DNA of 64,000 nt. Origin: Bugula neritina. Its lineage: Eukaryota; Bryozoa; Gymnolaemata; Cheilostomatida; Bugulidae. Both the position numbers and the translations under genes were made by a program. Positions within the stretch are counted from its first letter, which is position 1, and each line of letters opens with the position of its first letter. Of the stretch, positions 47,437-62,137 are shown in pieces. Where the stretch lies: positions 12,888,633-12,952,632 of the forward strand of contig OZ037769.1 of NCBI GenBank assembly GCA_964035545.1. Direction: 5' to 3'. The notes beneath the pieces are model-generated. The model ran no database searches. It saw nothing but the letters and a program-made list of their open reading frames with translations, and had not been told where the DNA came from.

Positions 47437-49843
47437 CTGCAATAACAACCATTTAAAATCAGTTTGACAAGCATGGGGAAGGCAAGCATAAAAAATATTA
47501 TTTCAATAAAATCCCAGCTTGCACAAAATATGAACATAAGATAACATATGAGAAGATTTTATATCGAGACTGACTAAACTAATGGTTCCTAAGTTATCAA
47601 ATGAAAAATAAATGAAACTAAAATCACAAAAAAACTGAAACATATAGTTTTTTGTTTTGCAACTAACATATCATAGTATGTATACAAAAAAAAAGATCTA
47701 AAAATAAAGATGGATTAATTAACTAAAATTATAATTAGAGACTGGGTGTACAGTAGTTCAGCACCGAAAAGCTAGACTACAGACATTAAATGTGAATGTT
47801 ACTCCAACCAGCAGAGGCCATCTTAAATTCGAATCAAACATGGTGAATTTTTTTTATAGAACTGCTAAGATTAGTCTAGATTAAGTTTTGAATTAACTGA
47901 ACAATTGATATTAAACATGAATTTTAATTATGAGTCTGAATTATTTAATAATTAATACTTTATAATAGTTGAAAATGATGTTAAAAATATCAAATCTGAG
48001 TAAATACAACATAACTAAAGTAGCACAATCATTGCACTTTTTACATCCCACTTAGGTTACTGCATTGGCTGATCAGCTATAGTCTAGATTTGTTAAAACC
48101 ATATTTATTACTTTTAGAAGAGTGCATTATAGTTTATGTTTACAGTAAATTTGTTAAATTTAAATTTTTAAATATACAGTCAAATATAAATAAACTGTTT
48201 GTTAAATATGGCACTGAGTATGTAGAATCACCAAACATGAATAAACAAAAGTTCAAATACTTCAATTTAAAACGATGGGGATGACCATGTAAATTACTTG
48301 AACATGCCAAGAACAAAAAAATACCTACAATACATATACTGCTAACAAAATAATAATCTAGTTGGGTAATAGGTAAATTATGAGCAGGAGAACCTATCCT
48401 TTAGGAGATTTCAAACATAGGTTAACCACAAAATGTATATTTTTGCTACTGCAATTGCTTAATTAAAGCCACCAATAAACAAACTAGTTTCAATTAGATT
48501 ACACCTAAACTAAAAGTGTATACTGTATAGCTATAGTCTATAGTATAGCCACCAAATTACTTGTTGGGTTTAGTTTATACGGACACTACCACTGACCCTA
48601 CGAGGTAACAAAAAAGGTGAAAGTTATCATAAGTTGCTTCAGCTTAAAGCTAGGAGTAGGAACAGAAATATTTTTTCAATTAAAATGAAACTGCCTTTTT
48701 TCAAATTGTACCTAGTTGTACTTGGTTAAATGATTTAAATGAAACTATATGAACTAAAGTACAGCTTTGATCAAAAGCGGGTCTACACTCAAATTAAATC
48801 AGCTCAATAAATACAAATATAAATTATAGACCATAAAGGGTAAGTGTGGATGCACCTTGAGACTGTGAAACTTAGCAAGATTGTGGATTGTTTGAGTAGT
48901 AGACTAATACAAATAATGATGCCCAGAACCCTATTAATATGCAATTACATCATCTGTTATCATTCTCACGTTATTTATGATTATTGTGATCGAGAAAACA
49001 GGCTACTTGATGTCGATCAATTAATTTTAGTAATTATCCAAATCAATATTATTCACACTGATTTAGAAACTGAGTGATTAACATGACCAATTATTTGGTC
49101 ATACAGAGGCTCACTGATCAAAAGTACATATAAACATTTTTTTATAATAAATACAAAGATAATCATAATCATAATCAAATGATAAACATAGAGTTAGAAT
49201 ATTACCTTCCTCATCGTGATCATTCGATCATCAACAGGAACATGAATATTATTTTTATGAATTATCATAATGACAATGAATATGATAATCTTTATCATTA
49301 TCATTATGCCTATCATATTATTACTAAACATTATTGGAAACTTTCTGTTATTGATAATCAATTTTAATTTGATATTTCCTCAGTACCAGTATGAGTAAAA
49401 CTAAAGCAAAATGAATATGCAAGATTTAAAGACATTCAGATTGAGATTCTGATTCAACTTCAATTTTATACTAAAAACTAAAATTAAAACCAAAGTTGAG
49501 AAAAATTGTAAAAGTTAAAGTAGTGATAGTGTAGTTTTTACTACTATTGTTTTATTAGAACTACTACTACTACTAATGCTACTAGTCCTAGTGTCTAAAA
49601 GTAAAAGCAAAAGTTACAATTCCAAATTCAAATTGAAGTTGAAAATCAAAATGAAAATGAAAATCCTAATTCAATATATTTTTTGAAATTAAATAAAATT
49701 ACATGGTCAAAAATAAAACAGAATAAACTTTATATAACATACAAATCTTTGGCTGGCAATAAATATTCACTAAAAGTAAATTATTTTGGTAAAATGAAAG
49801 AAAAAAGACCATACATTTATATTTCAACCTACACGAGTCTTAC
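47437..49843. other. Likely first intron of UBAP2L (5' UTR intron)
   Basis: AT-rich stretch between a possible non-coding exon and the acceptor TTATTGCAG that precedes 47436. It contains TAATCA/ATCATT-rich low-complexity sequence around 49130-49320. No other gene was recognised. Confidence 0.5.
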
Positions 49844-49960
49844 CATAGATGCTTTCTTCTCATAACAAGGGGTCACGTGACGTTACTGCGGGATTTGCAA
49901 GATGTTTCACGGTAGTCTTTTAGTCAGTCTTTCACGCAACATAAAGAATACCGAGATTGT
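49844..49960 (-). promoter_or_regulatory. Probable UBAP2L first (non-coding) exon and core promoter with E-box/CRE
   Basis: On the minus strand a GC-richer island ends in AGCATCTATG followed by a GTAAGA donor (exon end 49844). It can splice to the acceptor before 47436, giving a 5' leader and the MKSN start at 47371. The perfect palindrome GTCACGTGAC (49872-49881) contains an E-box of the USF/MITF/TFEB type and overlaps the CRE-like TGACGTTA. The exact transcription start cannot be read from sequence. Confidence 0.5.
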
Positions 49961-51118
49961 ATCAAATGGACGTAATTTGTAAAAGTTTTAACCTTGTAGT
50001 CTAAAACTTTCGCGTCTTTTATTGGCTAACTCTAAAGTGTGGAGCAGGCTATTGTTGTAGCGGTTCCAATCTCTCCAGTGTTTATACTTTGGATCCGATT
50101 CATATTGATATTGAATAATTATTCATATTCATATTGATATTCAAATACCTATGATTAGAAATTTAAGTAGTGTGGGTTGTTTGCAATAGTATGTTAAATG
50201 TAGCATTAATATAAACATAATAATGTGTATAAAAACTTGATTGATGATCATGATAACCTATACAGTATACTCTCTAACTGATAACTCTATTACTATAAGT
50301 ATAAGATTAAGTATAAGTTATTAACTTTAACTTTAAGTATAGTTATACTTATAGTTATAGTTAAGTTATAGTTATTTAGTATAATAGTTAATGTTATGCT
50401 AATACTTATACTTATAGTAGTAATAGTTATACTTATAGTAATAGTTATTGGTTATTATTTATACTAACACTTATAGTTATAGTTATACTTATAGTTATTA
50501 TTGTTATACTATAGACTATAGTTATAGTTACAGTTCTACTTGGTAACTTACTCCTACTCTTGGTCTTAGTCTTATAGTTATACGTATAGCTGTAGTAATT
50601 TTTAGCAACGCTTTAGCCTTAAGCTTAGCTGGGTTTTACTTAAAATTAAAGTCATGTCCTGATGTTTGTGTTCATGTTGACTCAATCTGATTTGATCTGA
50701 ATTTAAGTTTTCAAGTACTTGTTTAACTCAAGTACTAGTCATTTAAGTAACTCAAACGCAACTACATTTACTCATTACTATAGTACATAAAAATAGAACT
50801 CCTTAAAGTTTATAGCTAAGATAAGAATTGTTTCAATAGATTGCCTTAACTTTAAGACCGCCTGTAATTATTAGAGTTTGATAAACTATAAAATCAGCTT
50901 TAGTAGAAGTTAAACCGGTCATTTAGGTTTAACCATATGAATGTGATTTATATAAGCTGTCACAGAGCTGTTACACTTGTTAATAGTTGTTAAAACTAAG
51001 GTTTGCCAAAATAAAACTCTGATGGTAATCATTATCATTCTAGTAACTCAAATCGTTAAGATTGCCAATAGTAATGCTTTTATTTAGTGTAATCAAAGGT
51101 CTGAGAAGCTTAGGTTGA
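49961..51118. other. Intergenic region between UBAP2L and Rogdi (divergent promoters)
   Basis: About 1.2 kb between divergently transcribed genes. At 50280-50600 it contains a degenerate tract of TTATAGTTATAC-type words. The Rogdi promoter should lie towards its right end; no TATA box was fixed. Confidence 0.5.
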
Positions 51119-54100
51119 ATGGATTGGCAAAAAGAATCATCTGATGCATTGGTATGTTATAGCTACAATATTAATAGCAAATTATACTATTACCGTGACT
51201 GTTAATTTGAATATATTGCTAGTTTGAATTTGAGTTAGTAGCTTAAAATAAAGTTAGCTGGTTTTAATTCATGTTATTTTATTTTAGAGTGTTGAGTATA
51301 GATATTTCCTGCTGTATGTGTTTAATATTTTCTCTAAAGGAGGGTCTCAGTTTGTAAGTTCTGAAAATTTGATTAACTTGAATACATGAAGAATTTATTT
51401 ATCACTTTAACATATAGCTACTCAGGTTAGCATTTCACATATTATTAATGACTAAAGCTAATGAATAGTAATGCCTAGATAGCTCTTTGTAAGTTTTGCA
51501 AGGTTTATGCCAACGTCATTCGTCACTAAATCATGTAAAGCTGCCTACGGCATCATACAATGTTGCTTGCTTTTCAGACAGCAGAGTTCCGATGGATACT
51601 AGAGGAGGAATCACTACGAACTCTGAAGGATATTAAAGATATTCTAGTGGAATGTTCCAGAAGATATCCCCTTCACCTAACTCTTGAACATACTGGAGTG
51701 GATAATCTTATCAAACCAGACAAGTTTATCATTAGTAACATCTCAGAGTGAGTGCCGCTATGACTCATCATGCTGCAGAGTAAATTTTATGCATTCAGCT
51801 GCATTATATTCTATTTATTCTAGTGCAACTAAAGACTGACATATGTTTTTTTTAAAATTGGTTTGTTTAGCTTGGGGTTAAGACTAAAACTCTTGCAGTA
51901 CTTGCTCACTGAACGTATTAAAATGACCTGTCTCTCCACTATTGGACTGTTGGATCAGTTATTTATATTCAAACTACTATAAGTTGTATCAGGGTCGGCC
52001 TGGTAGTGTACTGGAATAACAATCTTTACACTGCTAAGCGAATTGGTGCTGCATTAGTTTTACCCTGCTCCTAGCATGTTGATTTCTTTATCATCTAACA
52101 TGTAGCTAAAATAATATAATATAATGTTTGTTTCTGTATCTAACTTTTTGTCCAACTGTTTTAGAAATGGTCACCACACGAATATCAAAGGAGTGGTAAC
52201 TTTAATGGGGGACAATATCTGCGAAGCTGTAAGCTCATTTCACGGTCATCTATTATATAGCTTGTAGTTATCTGCTCTCTGCTGAATAACCGATATAGTT
52301 AGACAACTCCAAATAAGTGTCAAAAGACACGCCATCATGCATGTTAATAAAATATGCTCATGCATATTACTCCCTGTTAGTTTATTATTTTATTGAACCA
52401 TAGCTTTTTTCATCAAGCTAATTGTTCCATGAAAACTTTATTTCAAACTGTTTTCAGCCTTCCAAATTTTTCTGAAAATTTTCCTAATATATGGCATTCA
52501 ATAGAAAACTTTCTAAAATGAATAATTAAATTATCATGAATTGATGAATTTTTACAAGTGTTAAATCATTAATTACATATTAACATGTCATGTTAGATTT
52601 AGACCTGTGTTGTTATGTTAATCTATTGTTCTGCCTGTCTCCAGGATATCAACGTGAGAGTTCCCAGTGTGAAGGGACACCACAGCTCTGGTCTCATGAG
52701 AACCACCATTCAACCTGATAACTGCTGGAAGTTGCAGCAGGTACGGCTGGTGTCAAACCCCCCCCCCCACCTTGAATTCCATTCTCTTAGGCTATTTCTG
52801 CCATCTAGTTCTTTAGGAAACATTGCGATATTTGAAACATTTGCTTTCATTAGCTCCATTTTAGTGATAGCTAAAGGACATCACTCTATTGCATTATGTC
52901 GTGCATCAAGTGCTGGCCTTGTTTAAATGAAGGTATATAAAAAACCTTTCATGCTGACTCAGCACTTGAATGTTGAATGCACCGGAATAGTGTTTTGCTG
53001 TCGGTTAAATGCTGACTATTTACCAACAAGTTGCAGAGTTCATGTGTTTATTACATCTTGTATTTCTCCCGAGCTATGCTCTTTAAATAGATCATATCCG
53101 TGGTGATTTTTAATTCAAAAACTGAAACTTTTTTGATATACTTCAATATTTGAAGTGCCATGTAGCAGGTGAATTCACAGTAAAGAAGTCAGCACCTACA
53201 TTTGGGTTTCACTCTGTCCTATTATTATGTTAACAGCTTATGGTTCATTTGCACCTCCCGAATTTATATAGTGTTACCAATATAATCACTATGGTGTTAA
53301 AACAGACTTTAGGAGAATGAGAATACTAGTTTTGTAGAGATTATCTGATTATTTTGAGTGATTTTAGCTATATATAGCAGGTTCCCATTGTCAAGGCATA
53401 TAGCAGGTGCTTTCTGTGGCAGCTTGTAGCAGGTGCTTGCTGTCACAGAATCTAGCAGATTCTTGCTGTCACAGAATCTAGCAGGTTCTTGCTGTGGCAT
53501 GTACCACAGTTTAACTAATACTACACCAAAGCGCATGTCTTTAGCTAGCTCTACAGCTGTGTTATACTTACCACAATTTGAGGTGTTGTTTTCTCTCTGG
53601 TTGCAGCTGCAGGACGCTGGCAACTACCTGTCTCAGGCTCTCACCCAGGTCAACAAGAGACTGGACATGGGTGCCTTCACATCTGGTCAGCAGTGCATAC
53701 TCGTGAGTTTATACTTGTTTGTTTGCTTTCTATTTTTTGCTGCAGTTTCAGTATCTTAACTATTATGTTAACAGATTTTTTTACTAAAACTTATAAAAAC
53801 TCATGAAAGTTTATAGTCACTATTCATGTCAGAACCCCTGATGGAAAGGGTTTTTTAAAAGCAGGCTAAATATATATTCATATGTGGCACAGGAGCAATT
53901 ATGACTGGATGCTCTTCCTAACATCACCAATGACCTTTACTGGGGTTCGAACCCATGTCTTCGGGCTTACTAAGCCAGTGCTTTTACCCCTAAACCACGG
54001 CTATAATCACATGAATTTAAATTGAACATAGTATGATATATAAAAGTTGGCTCATTGATAATATTTCCTTTTAACTTCATGTTGTAATTATTCCATACCA

Positions 54101-57100
54101 TGACTTGCAGTTGCTGAACAACCTAATATCTGCACTGAGTAATGGTAGAGGTTGTATGGTGATTCCAAAGAGGAAGACCATAGATGACCTGCGAAGAAGT
54201 ATTAATGTGGTAAGTACACCCTCTCCTCTCCCCCTCTCATTCCTCTCCCCCCCTTCCTCCACCCTTCTTACCCCTTTTTCCTCTTTCTTCCCCCAGCTCT
54301 CCTCCACTCCTCCCCATATACTTTCTCACCCACTCTCCTACCCCTGCGACAAGTACGCCCTGAACGTTACTCTACATTAGAAGTATCAATGTGGTGGTTA
54401 CTCTTTAGTTATAGACTATAAACATTGATGTGTGGCAATAGTAACATATAGCCAACTCTCTGTTTATAGAAAGCCCTGAACCCTCCTCTGGCACCGGAAG
54501 TTGCTGTCAGTTTCTATGTCCATGCCACCAAACTGGTGTTTGCTCTCTACCATGTCAGCACTCCCTCGCACAAGCACCGCCTTGAGATTACAGACAGATT
54601 TCAGGTAAGCAAAATTATTTCTCTCAACTACTCATGGCTTGTGTGCCTTTACTGGCTGCAGCGCTATTTCATCATAGGGTCTTATCAATGTTATCCGGTT
54701 CCAACTTCATATAGTTTCTCTCTGTTTTATATTAAGGCAAACAACTCTGCTAAATCTGACTGCATACATATATTCTGCTCTGTAGTCTGTGTGTATCTAG
54801 GACACTTCCTGTCTCAACTCTACTACATCTGACTATATCTGTATATTCTGCTCTCTGGTCTGTGTGTATCTAGGTCACTTTCTGCCTCAACTCTACTACA
54901 TCTGACTATATCTGTATATTCTGCTCTCTGGTCTGTGTGTATCTAGGTCACTTCCTGTCTCAACTCTACTACATCTGACTATATCTGTATATTCTGCTCT
55001 CTGGTCTGTGTGTATCTAGGTCACTTTCTGCCTCAACTCTACTACATCTGACTATATCTGTATATTCTGCTCTCTGGTCTGTGTGTATCTAGGTCACTTC
55101 CTGTCTCAACTCTACTACATCTGACTATATCTGTATATTCTGCTCTCTGGTCTGTGTGTATCTAGGTCACTTCCTGTCTCAACTCTACTACATCTGACTA
55201 TATTTGTATATTCTGCTCTCTGGTCTGTGTGTATCTAGGTCACTTCCTGTCTCAACTCTACTACATCTGACTATATTTGTATATTCTGCTCTCCGGTCTG
55301 TGTGTATCTAGGTCACTTCCTGTCTCTCCACTCTACTACATCTGACTATATTTGTATATCCTACTCTCTAGTCTGTGTGTATCTAGGTCACTCCCTGTCA
55401 CCTGACTATAAATATTGAACTGTTTCAGGCCGAGGTATCTGTGCCATGGTTTAGTGACGTCATAGTGATGTTCACTGCAGCCCTTCAACAGTGTCAGCAG
55501 CTCAAAGACAAGGTATCATCTCAAGCATATTATAATTGTTTTACCTTTTAATTACAAATGATAACACAGTTTAGACCCAACTAAAATTTCTAACCACATG
55601 CAGCAGAATTTCGCCTGCGAAGTCTCATGGAAAATTTGTTGCCACACGAAATACTTTGTCAGCGGTGGGTCGTGAAAACTGACTAACCAGTTGTGTTTAT
55701 CACTGGCTTTACTCTACCCATGTTTATTACATTTTTAAATTCCACTGGATAATCTTGACAATGCCCAATTGATTGAAATACCAACGTGAAACTGAACTCT
55801 GAATAGTAGGTCGTTGAATAATTCTCAGCCAATTAGATCACTACCGCAATCACTTTTTGGTGGTATTTGTTCAGTATTTTGACCACATAAATTCCTAGTT
55901 TGCTGTCTGTTGAATTTTTGCTTGCGGTACGTATGTGGCAGCACCTTCAGAATGCTCTTCCCAACCCTTGGTACTAACTGGTATAAGGTCAGAAGTTACA
56001 AATGACGGTTATCTTCTCTTTTATATGCTAGTGGGAGAAGCTACCTCAACACATGGGTATTTAATAATGCATAAACTGCAATCACACCATGTTCGTGGGC
56101 GAAGATATTGCTTCGATGCTATTGACTGAAGTTCTAACACAACTCAGTGAAAATACAAGCCATATTTATATTGCATAAAGTATTGTAGTATTGTTCTAAA
56201 ATTTCTAAAGACCTCAATAAATTTAACTGGACGAAAACTTAAGCAATGCGAAAGTTTTTGCTCGCTTAATGAATGCAAGAACGAAGTTGTCGGATTCTAT
56301 GGGTTTATTCACTTGCTTTTTCATTAATGGCGTTTTTCCAACATCAGCTCACAAATATTTTTGAGTTACAATTATGGATTGTGTAATGTTTGATATATTG
56401 GATCAGCAGTATTAGCAATACTCATTCATAGTTATGTGAGCACACTTGAGTAGAACTGATACTCTCGAAATACTCTCACTGGTGCTGGAACTTGAAAAAT
56501 CAAAACTACTTCATGCTACTTGAACTAAAACCCAAGTAGAAATCCCTATTTAGCCATGACTTGGCCCTGTGTCACAATGCTATGCTGAAGAGGTTTTAAA
56601 ATTTACTGTAGCCAATACTTGTGCTAGATTTTTATTATTATATTCAAACTTTCTTAGTGTAATATTCAAACTGCTAATTCATGATAATATACGTTACAAT
56701 GTTTGAAACCTGTAGGTACTAGAATTTTAACCTATTCCATATGTGGAATAAAATACCAATCTTTTGTATTGGAAATTTAATTTCCCTGCGCTTCGTATCT
56801 TGTTTATTTTTGCATCAGCAATGTTTTAGAGAATTTTATATATAAATAAAATGTTTGACATAAAAGTTATATATTTAGAATTACGAGTATATAATATATA
56901 TTTTAATGGATGAAGTGCATGTTAACCGATAAAATAGAACTGATTTTTGTTATGCAATTTATTTCTGTGTTATCAATGATCAAAAATATAATAATGGAAG
57001 TTATATAAAATATATATTTGTAAGCTGATTGCAATGAAGCTTTGCATAAAATTTGAAAAACTTAAAATATTTTCTAGGTGAGTGTGTTCGCTCAATATCG

Positions 57101-57188
57101 GGACGCTCCTCCTGACACCCTTGTTCCCAGGACGGATAAACAGCAAGCTAAAAGAACCAACACTAAACAGGAAGTCATAATTGTCTAA
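51119..57188 (+). CDS. ROGDI: Protein rogdi homologue
   Basis: Complete gene in nine exons: 51119-51151, 51578-51747, 52165-52228, 52645-52740, 53607-53702, 54111-54209, 54470-54604, 55429-55512 and 57078-57188, in phase to 295 aa (human about 287). It opens MDWQKESSDAL then EFRWILEEE, the conserved N-terminal helix of the family. GVVTLMGDNICEADINVRVP, CWKLQQLQDAGNYLSQAL and SVPWFSDVIVMFTAALQQCQ then QLKDKVSVF follow in the family order. In animals Rogdi is a DMXL/WDR7 (Rabconnectin-3) partner linked to V-ATPase assembly and synaptic vesicle acidification; loss in humans causes Kohlschutter-Tonz syndrome. The C-terminus extends about ten lysine/threonine-rich residues beyond the usual end. 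Intron 7 contains a 73-bp tandem array, and intron 5 a SINE. The polyadenylation signal is at 57711-57716. Confidence 0.94.
53796..54006 (-). repeat. tRNA-derived SINE, family I, copy d
   Basis: The minus strand has AGCCGTGGTTTAGGGGTAAA, the B box GGGTTCGAACCCC, the body AAAGGTCATTGGTGATGTTA and GAGCATCCAGTCATAATTGC, ending near CATGAATAGTGACTATAAAC. It lies in intron 5 of Rogdi. Confidence 0.85.
54755..55405 (+). repeat. 73-bp tandem array in Rogdi intron 7
   Basis: About eight to nine units of exactly 73 bp; TCTGACTATAT starts at 54901, 54974, 55047, 55120, 55193, 55266 and 55339. Each unit contains a pyrimidine-rich stretch followed by TATCTAG, an acceptor-like string. The true acceptor of exon 8 lies immediately beyond the array at 55427-55428. 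Confidence 0.93.
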
Positions 57189-59169
57189 CAGTGAGTGAGT
57201 GTTTGCCTTTGCATCAGTGAGATGTGCTTATTGATCGGCAGCGTGACAGCGGCAGTGGAGACTCACAGTCCGTGAATAATACATGCTGGATGCTGCCAAG
57301 GATTATGGGACTCTTATGACACTCAATTCTGATGATTTAGTTTCCATAGTATATTTTTCATTATGCTGACAAGACATAATTTATTTCTCTGAACACAGCA
57401 TTCAGTTCTGTGATGACATTACATTTACTCCTCCCACACAGCCTTAGAGTAGTTGCAATACACGTGAAAAAGCGTTTCATTATTTATGGTCCCCTCACCT
57501 CCCCCCCCCTCGTGCAAAAAACGTCATAATGATTAGGATGTAGAGTTGTCATAAGTTTTATCAATTCTGATCAGCCTATTGCAGTATTTCAAACTGCATT
57601 GTAATTTTTATTTTAGTATCTTTTATAGCTTTAAGGTAACATGATTACAGGTGCAATATGAATGTAATGTAATTATTACACAATTATGATATTGTTTTTG
57701 CATTCCATCTAATAAATATATTTCTCACCAACTTTTATGAAATTAGTCTTGTAGAATTCCTTAACTATATATGCCTATTATTCTAATCTCTATACTTTTA
57801 TTTATATATTTAGAAAAACATTTGTATCGATGAGTTTCAAAAGCAAAAATTGTTATTAATGAAATTAGAAGCATCAGTAGGATCTCTGTTACGTTTACCT
57901 GCTTACTAATCATTCTATAAATAGTTTTGATGTTTATTATTACTTTCTAGGGCCTACACCTTCCCTTTGTCCCACGCTAGTTGCTATTTCAAACAGGATG
58001 TTTCATAATTGTTGTAAACAACAATTTTATCGGATAGAAACTAAAATGTAAGCAAATAGTATGATGCACATAATTCTAAAACAATACTTGTACATGATAC
58101 TTAATAACGCATGATATTATGAATGCTTGCTGACAAACATTGACTCCCACATGTAATTGCTCTAATAGACAGCAAACTGTTTCAATAACTATTAATTTTT
58201 ATTGAATTTGTGTCACAGTATTTGCTTAGGCAAGAGGCTATTTATATATCAGTCATCTTTACAAACGCTTTAGAAAATGATACTAATAAATGGGTAACGG
58301 AGAAAATACCCAAGGAAACATGAGTAATCGATGCAACTCCAGTTATAGCTCAGAAAGGACCATGTAGAACTCGGCCATTATCAGAGATACATGTGCCAAC
58401 TGTATCATTTCCCCATTATATAATTATAATTATGATATATATATAATTATAATTATATAACTAATTATATAAAAAAAGTCTGCAAGTTAAGCTACACAAT
58501 GCACAACTTTTCTTGAGTGCATGATCTAATCTAATATATAAGTTAGGTTTTTGAACTTCAGGTTTATTTCATAATATTTCTAAATTGAAAGTTTGAAAAC
58601 TGCACGCAAAATTAAAAATTGCATGCCTGCAAGTTTATCCTGGAAAGGCTTTTCTGCAACGCATGCAGCAGTTGCTGATTAGAATTCCATACCACTGTTC
58701 ACCTAAAATAAAGGTTATTTATCTAGGGGTTGGGTAGCTATGTAACACTTCTAGACTTGGCACAAGGGAGACATCAGGTGTATATACTGAAGCTTCAGGC
58801 TATCAGAGGGGAACTGTATGTCTTGTAGAATATAAAGTATTGCATGTGCGTTTGATAGTTTAGCTGGTCCAGTTTGTATCCAGTGCAAAACTGACCGATG
58901 GCAAACTTATTTAATATCTCGAAATTACAAATTATATTTTTAGAATGATTGCTATAAAATATAAATGTAAGGCAGTACTGTACTGGGTGACTACTATTAA
59001 ATAATAGTATTATGAAATCTGCTAGCGAAGTAACGCTGACTTTTAGCATTTTGAACTACATTATAATTATATTATATAAAAGTAATAATTTAAAATATGA
59101 TCCTACATGTATATAGTTAATTAAATTGCCAGTCAGATAATGCATTATGTAAAATTATGTTTATAAACA

Positions 59170-59490
<321 letters not shown>

Positions 59491-60157
59491 ATATCAGTAT
59501 AATTACTTTGCCTAATAAGGTAATAAATCAACAATGTTTCTCGTATACTTATTTATAATCAAACTGCTAGCTCGTAAAGATATATTTATATATATATGTA
59601 TATATATATATATATATGTGTGTATATATATATATGTATATATATAGTTCTGCATAATACTACATAGCCAGAACATTAATTTACGCCATTACGCCTGCTC
59701 ATCATTAAGTGTGGCACACACTTTATTCTAGCACTTAGAGCTCTCTGCTGATTCGCTGGTAATGTGCCATGTATACTATTTTATACACAATTCTAAAACA
59801 TTTATAGTATAATCATAGTGACATTTTAATTTTCTGAAGGACATCAAGCCCCATATAGATCTTGTTACACATTATTCAAACATGATATATATTGATTTAT
59901 TTAATGCAATGTTGACAAACTGTTGTTGATTTCCCATTATTATTATGCTTTGTGATTAAAGTTAATTGTATTACCAGAGCAAGATGTGGCACCTGCATGC
60001 AGCAGATAGTATATTGTAGGCAGATGAACTTCCTTGGGGATATCATGATATCAATAATATTTAATTGACATTGAGGCTTTCTTGAAACATTGACTCCTGT
60101 TTTCATGTTGTTAACTAGAATGTCCAGCCATGCTCTATATATAATATATATTATATA

Positions 60158-60306
60158 ACGTGTGGTATGTGTGTGTGTGGTGTGTGTGTGGTGTGTGTAG
60201 GGTGTGCGTGTGGTGTGTGTGTGGTGTGTGTAGGGTGTGCGTGTGGTGTGTGTGTGGTGTGCATGCAGTGTGCGTGTGGTGTGCGTGTGGTGTGTGTGTG
60301 TGTGCT
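60158..60306. repeat. GTGTGGT-type minisatellite
   Basis: Imperfect units of about 12 bp (GTGTGGTGTGTG), with a higher-order repeat including TAGGGTGTGCG. No coding content. Confidence 0.9.
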
Positions 60307-60645
60307 AGTTACATTACTTTTGCTGAAGATTCTGCTGTTAAAGCTTATACCAATCAAACCTGAGCAGAGATAATCAATTGCTGTTGCTCTAATATATATC
60401 AACAATTATATGTACAACTTTTGTCGTTTTAAATATTATATTTAATATGTATGAAAACTTATTATTTTGTCTGTCTATAAAATGCAACATTGCCATTATT
60501 TTATGTACAAATATATTATTTGGTTGTAGATCAATTCTTGCTAAAATGAAAATAAATAACATATGATTTGTTCTTGTTATTTCCATATTTAATATACACC
60601 TGAACTAAAAACTATGTTATGTATTTAACTTTCCATTTTAAATGT

Positions 60646-60915
60646 GGGTCATTTTACTTAATTTAGTACACGCTGGAAATCTCCAGCTTTTAGCTATTGT
60701 TTACAATTTAGCTGCTAATGAACATGGGTTTTTGACATAAACGAGTAAAATATCAATAAATACACTTAAATAATCGAGGTTCTTTTTAATTTTTCCTAAT
60801 TTCTCATGTTTTTCCTAATTATTCAGCTACTTTTGATTGCGAACCGTTACAATTTGTTTCATAGCGGTCCGATATCCAAGTTAGCTAAATAAATAGGAAA
60901 AAACATGGGAAATTT
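60646..60915. mobile_element. MITE-like element, family B, copy 2
   Basis: Starts GGGTCATTTTACTTAATTTA like copy 1. Its interior (GGGTTTTTGACATAAAC, AATAATCGAGGTTCTTTTTA and TTTTTCCTAATTATTCAG) matches the reverse complement of the copy at 43221. The second terminal repeat is not clear. Confidence 0.65.
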
Positions 60916-62137
60916 CTATTTTAAATGTTGAAATTAATTTACAGATGTTAGACTTGAATTTCTCTCACAAGATGTTGAACAAATATGCAGACAAATTAGT
61001 AGCAAATCCTGCTCTAAGTACTTTGCGCCATACTAAACACGCTAATTAATAAGAAATCAAATAAAATCTTAGACTAAATCCTTACAACTGTCAACACTTG
61101 TGTGATATTATTATATGTTTCATCTGGGAGCATGGGAAATATTATCATATATGACATGTTCAGAAACGCAATTATGTCTGATCTAGCTCATGATACGTAT
61201 ATTACATATTTCATTGTCATAGAGAATCTCAACAAGAATTTTTACAATTCATTCATTAAATTCATGACTACTGTTGAGTCAAGTTTGTACAACATGCCTT
61301 TACAAACCAGCATTCAATATAAATTGAATCTGTTTCTTACACTCAGCATCATTTCACCATATTCTTTTCTTAGAAAAATGTAATATTTTTTCAATAAAAA
61401 TCACTTTTGTCTCAATAATTCTCATACGCCTAGATATTTTTATAGGGTGTGGTAATTTGTAATCTGATTAGTTATCAGGCAATGCTGGAAAGACAGCAAT
61501 TCTAATTGGCTAAAGAGACATCACTAAGCAGTCTAATTATAATATACATTTGTATATATAAACATCGGAGATATGTTTATATATCAATACATTATAGAAT
61601 TGATAGGTTTATAATACGTACTGCTTGGCACCACTGCTTTGATTCCAGCAATTTTGAAGGAAAAGCCTTCCATATATTATACAACTACCACTCAAGGTAT
61701 GGGTAATTTAATTAGTTTTAATGAAATACATTACCTAAAACTAGCATATTATTTTATGTCATCAGCACGTTTTAGTTTCAAGGCTAAGCTGATTTTTAAG
61801 TCTTGTATCACGTCAACAGCTCGATAAAAATATTATTTGTGGAAAATTGGTTGCTTTGAATTGGTTGTTCTGATGTTTTTCAAAACAAATTTTCCTTATA
61901 CCATGCAAATACTAGTAGATGCCTGAGTTGTGTATCACAGCTTTATAATGTTCAGTTTTTTGAAATCATAGTTCTAAATATGTATAACATGTGATTCCTG
62001 TACTTTTCTCAGTGCTCCGCAACACATCGCAAACCGTTCACTATTCATATGTATGTCTACCCATCAAAAACAAAAATATAGAAATGGATTCACTATTCTT
62101 CTTTACAGATATAACCTTAACAGCTGAAAGAGAAACT

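Noticed and set aside
61102-61383. 93-aa open frame followed closely by AATAAA
   Set aside because: It lies in AT-rich intergenic sequence and shows no signal peptide, domain or exon context. It could be a lineage-specific small protein, but the support is too weak to call.
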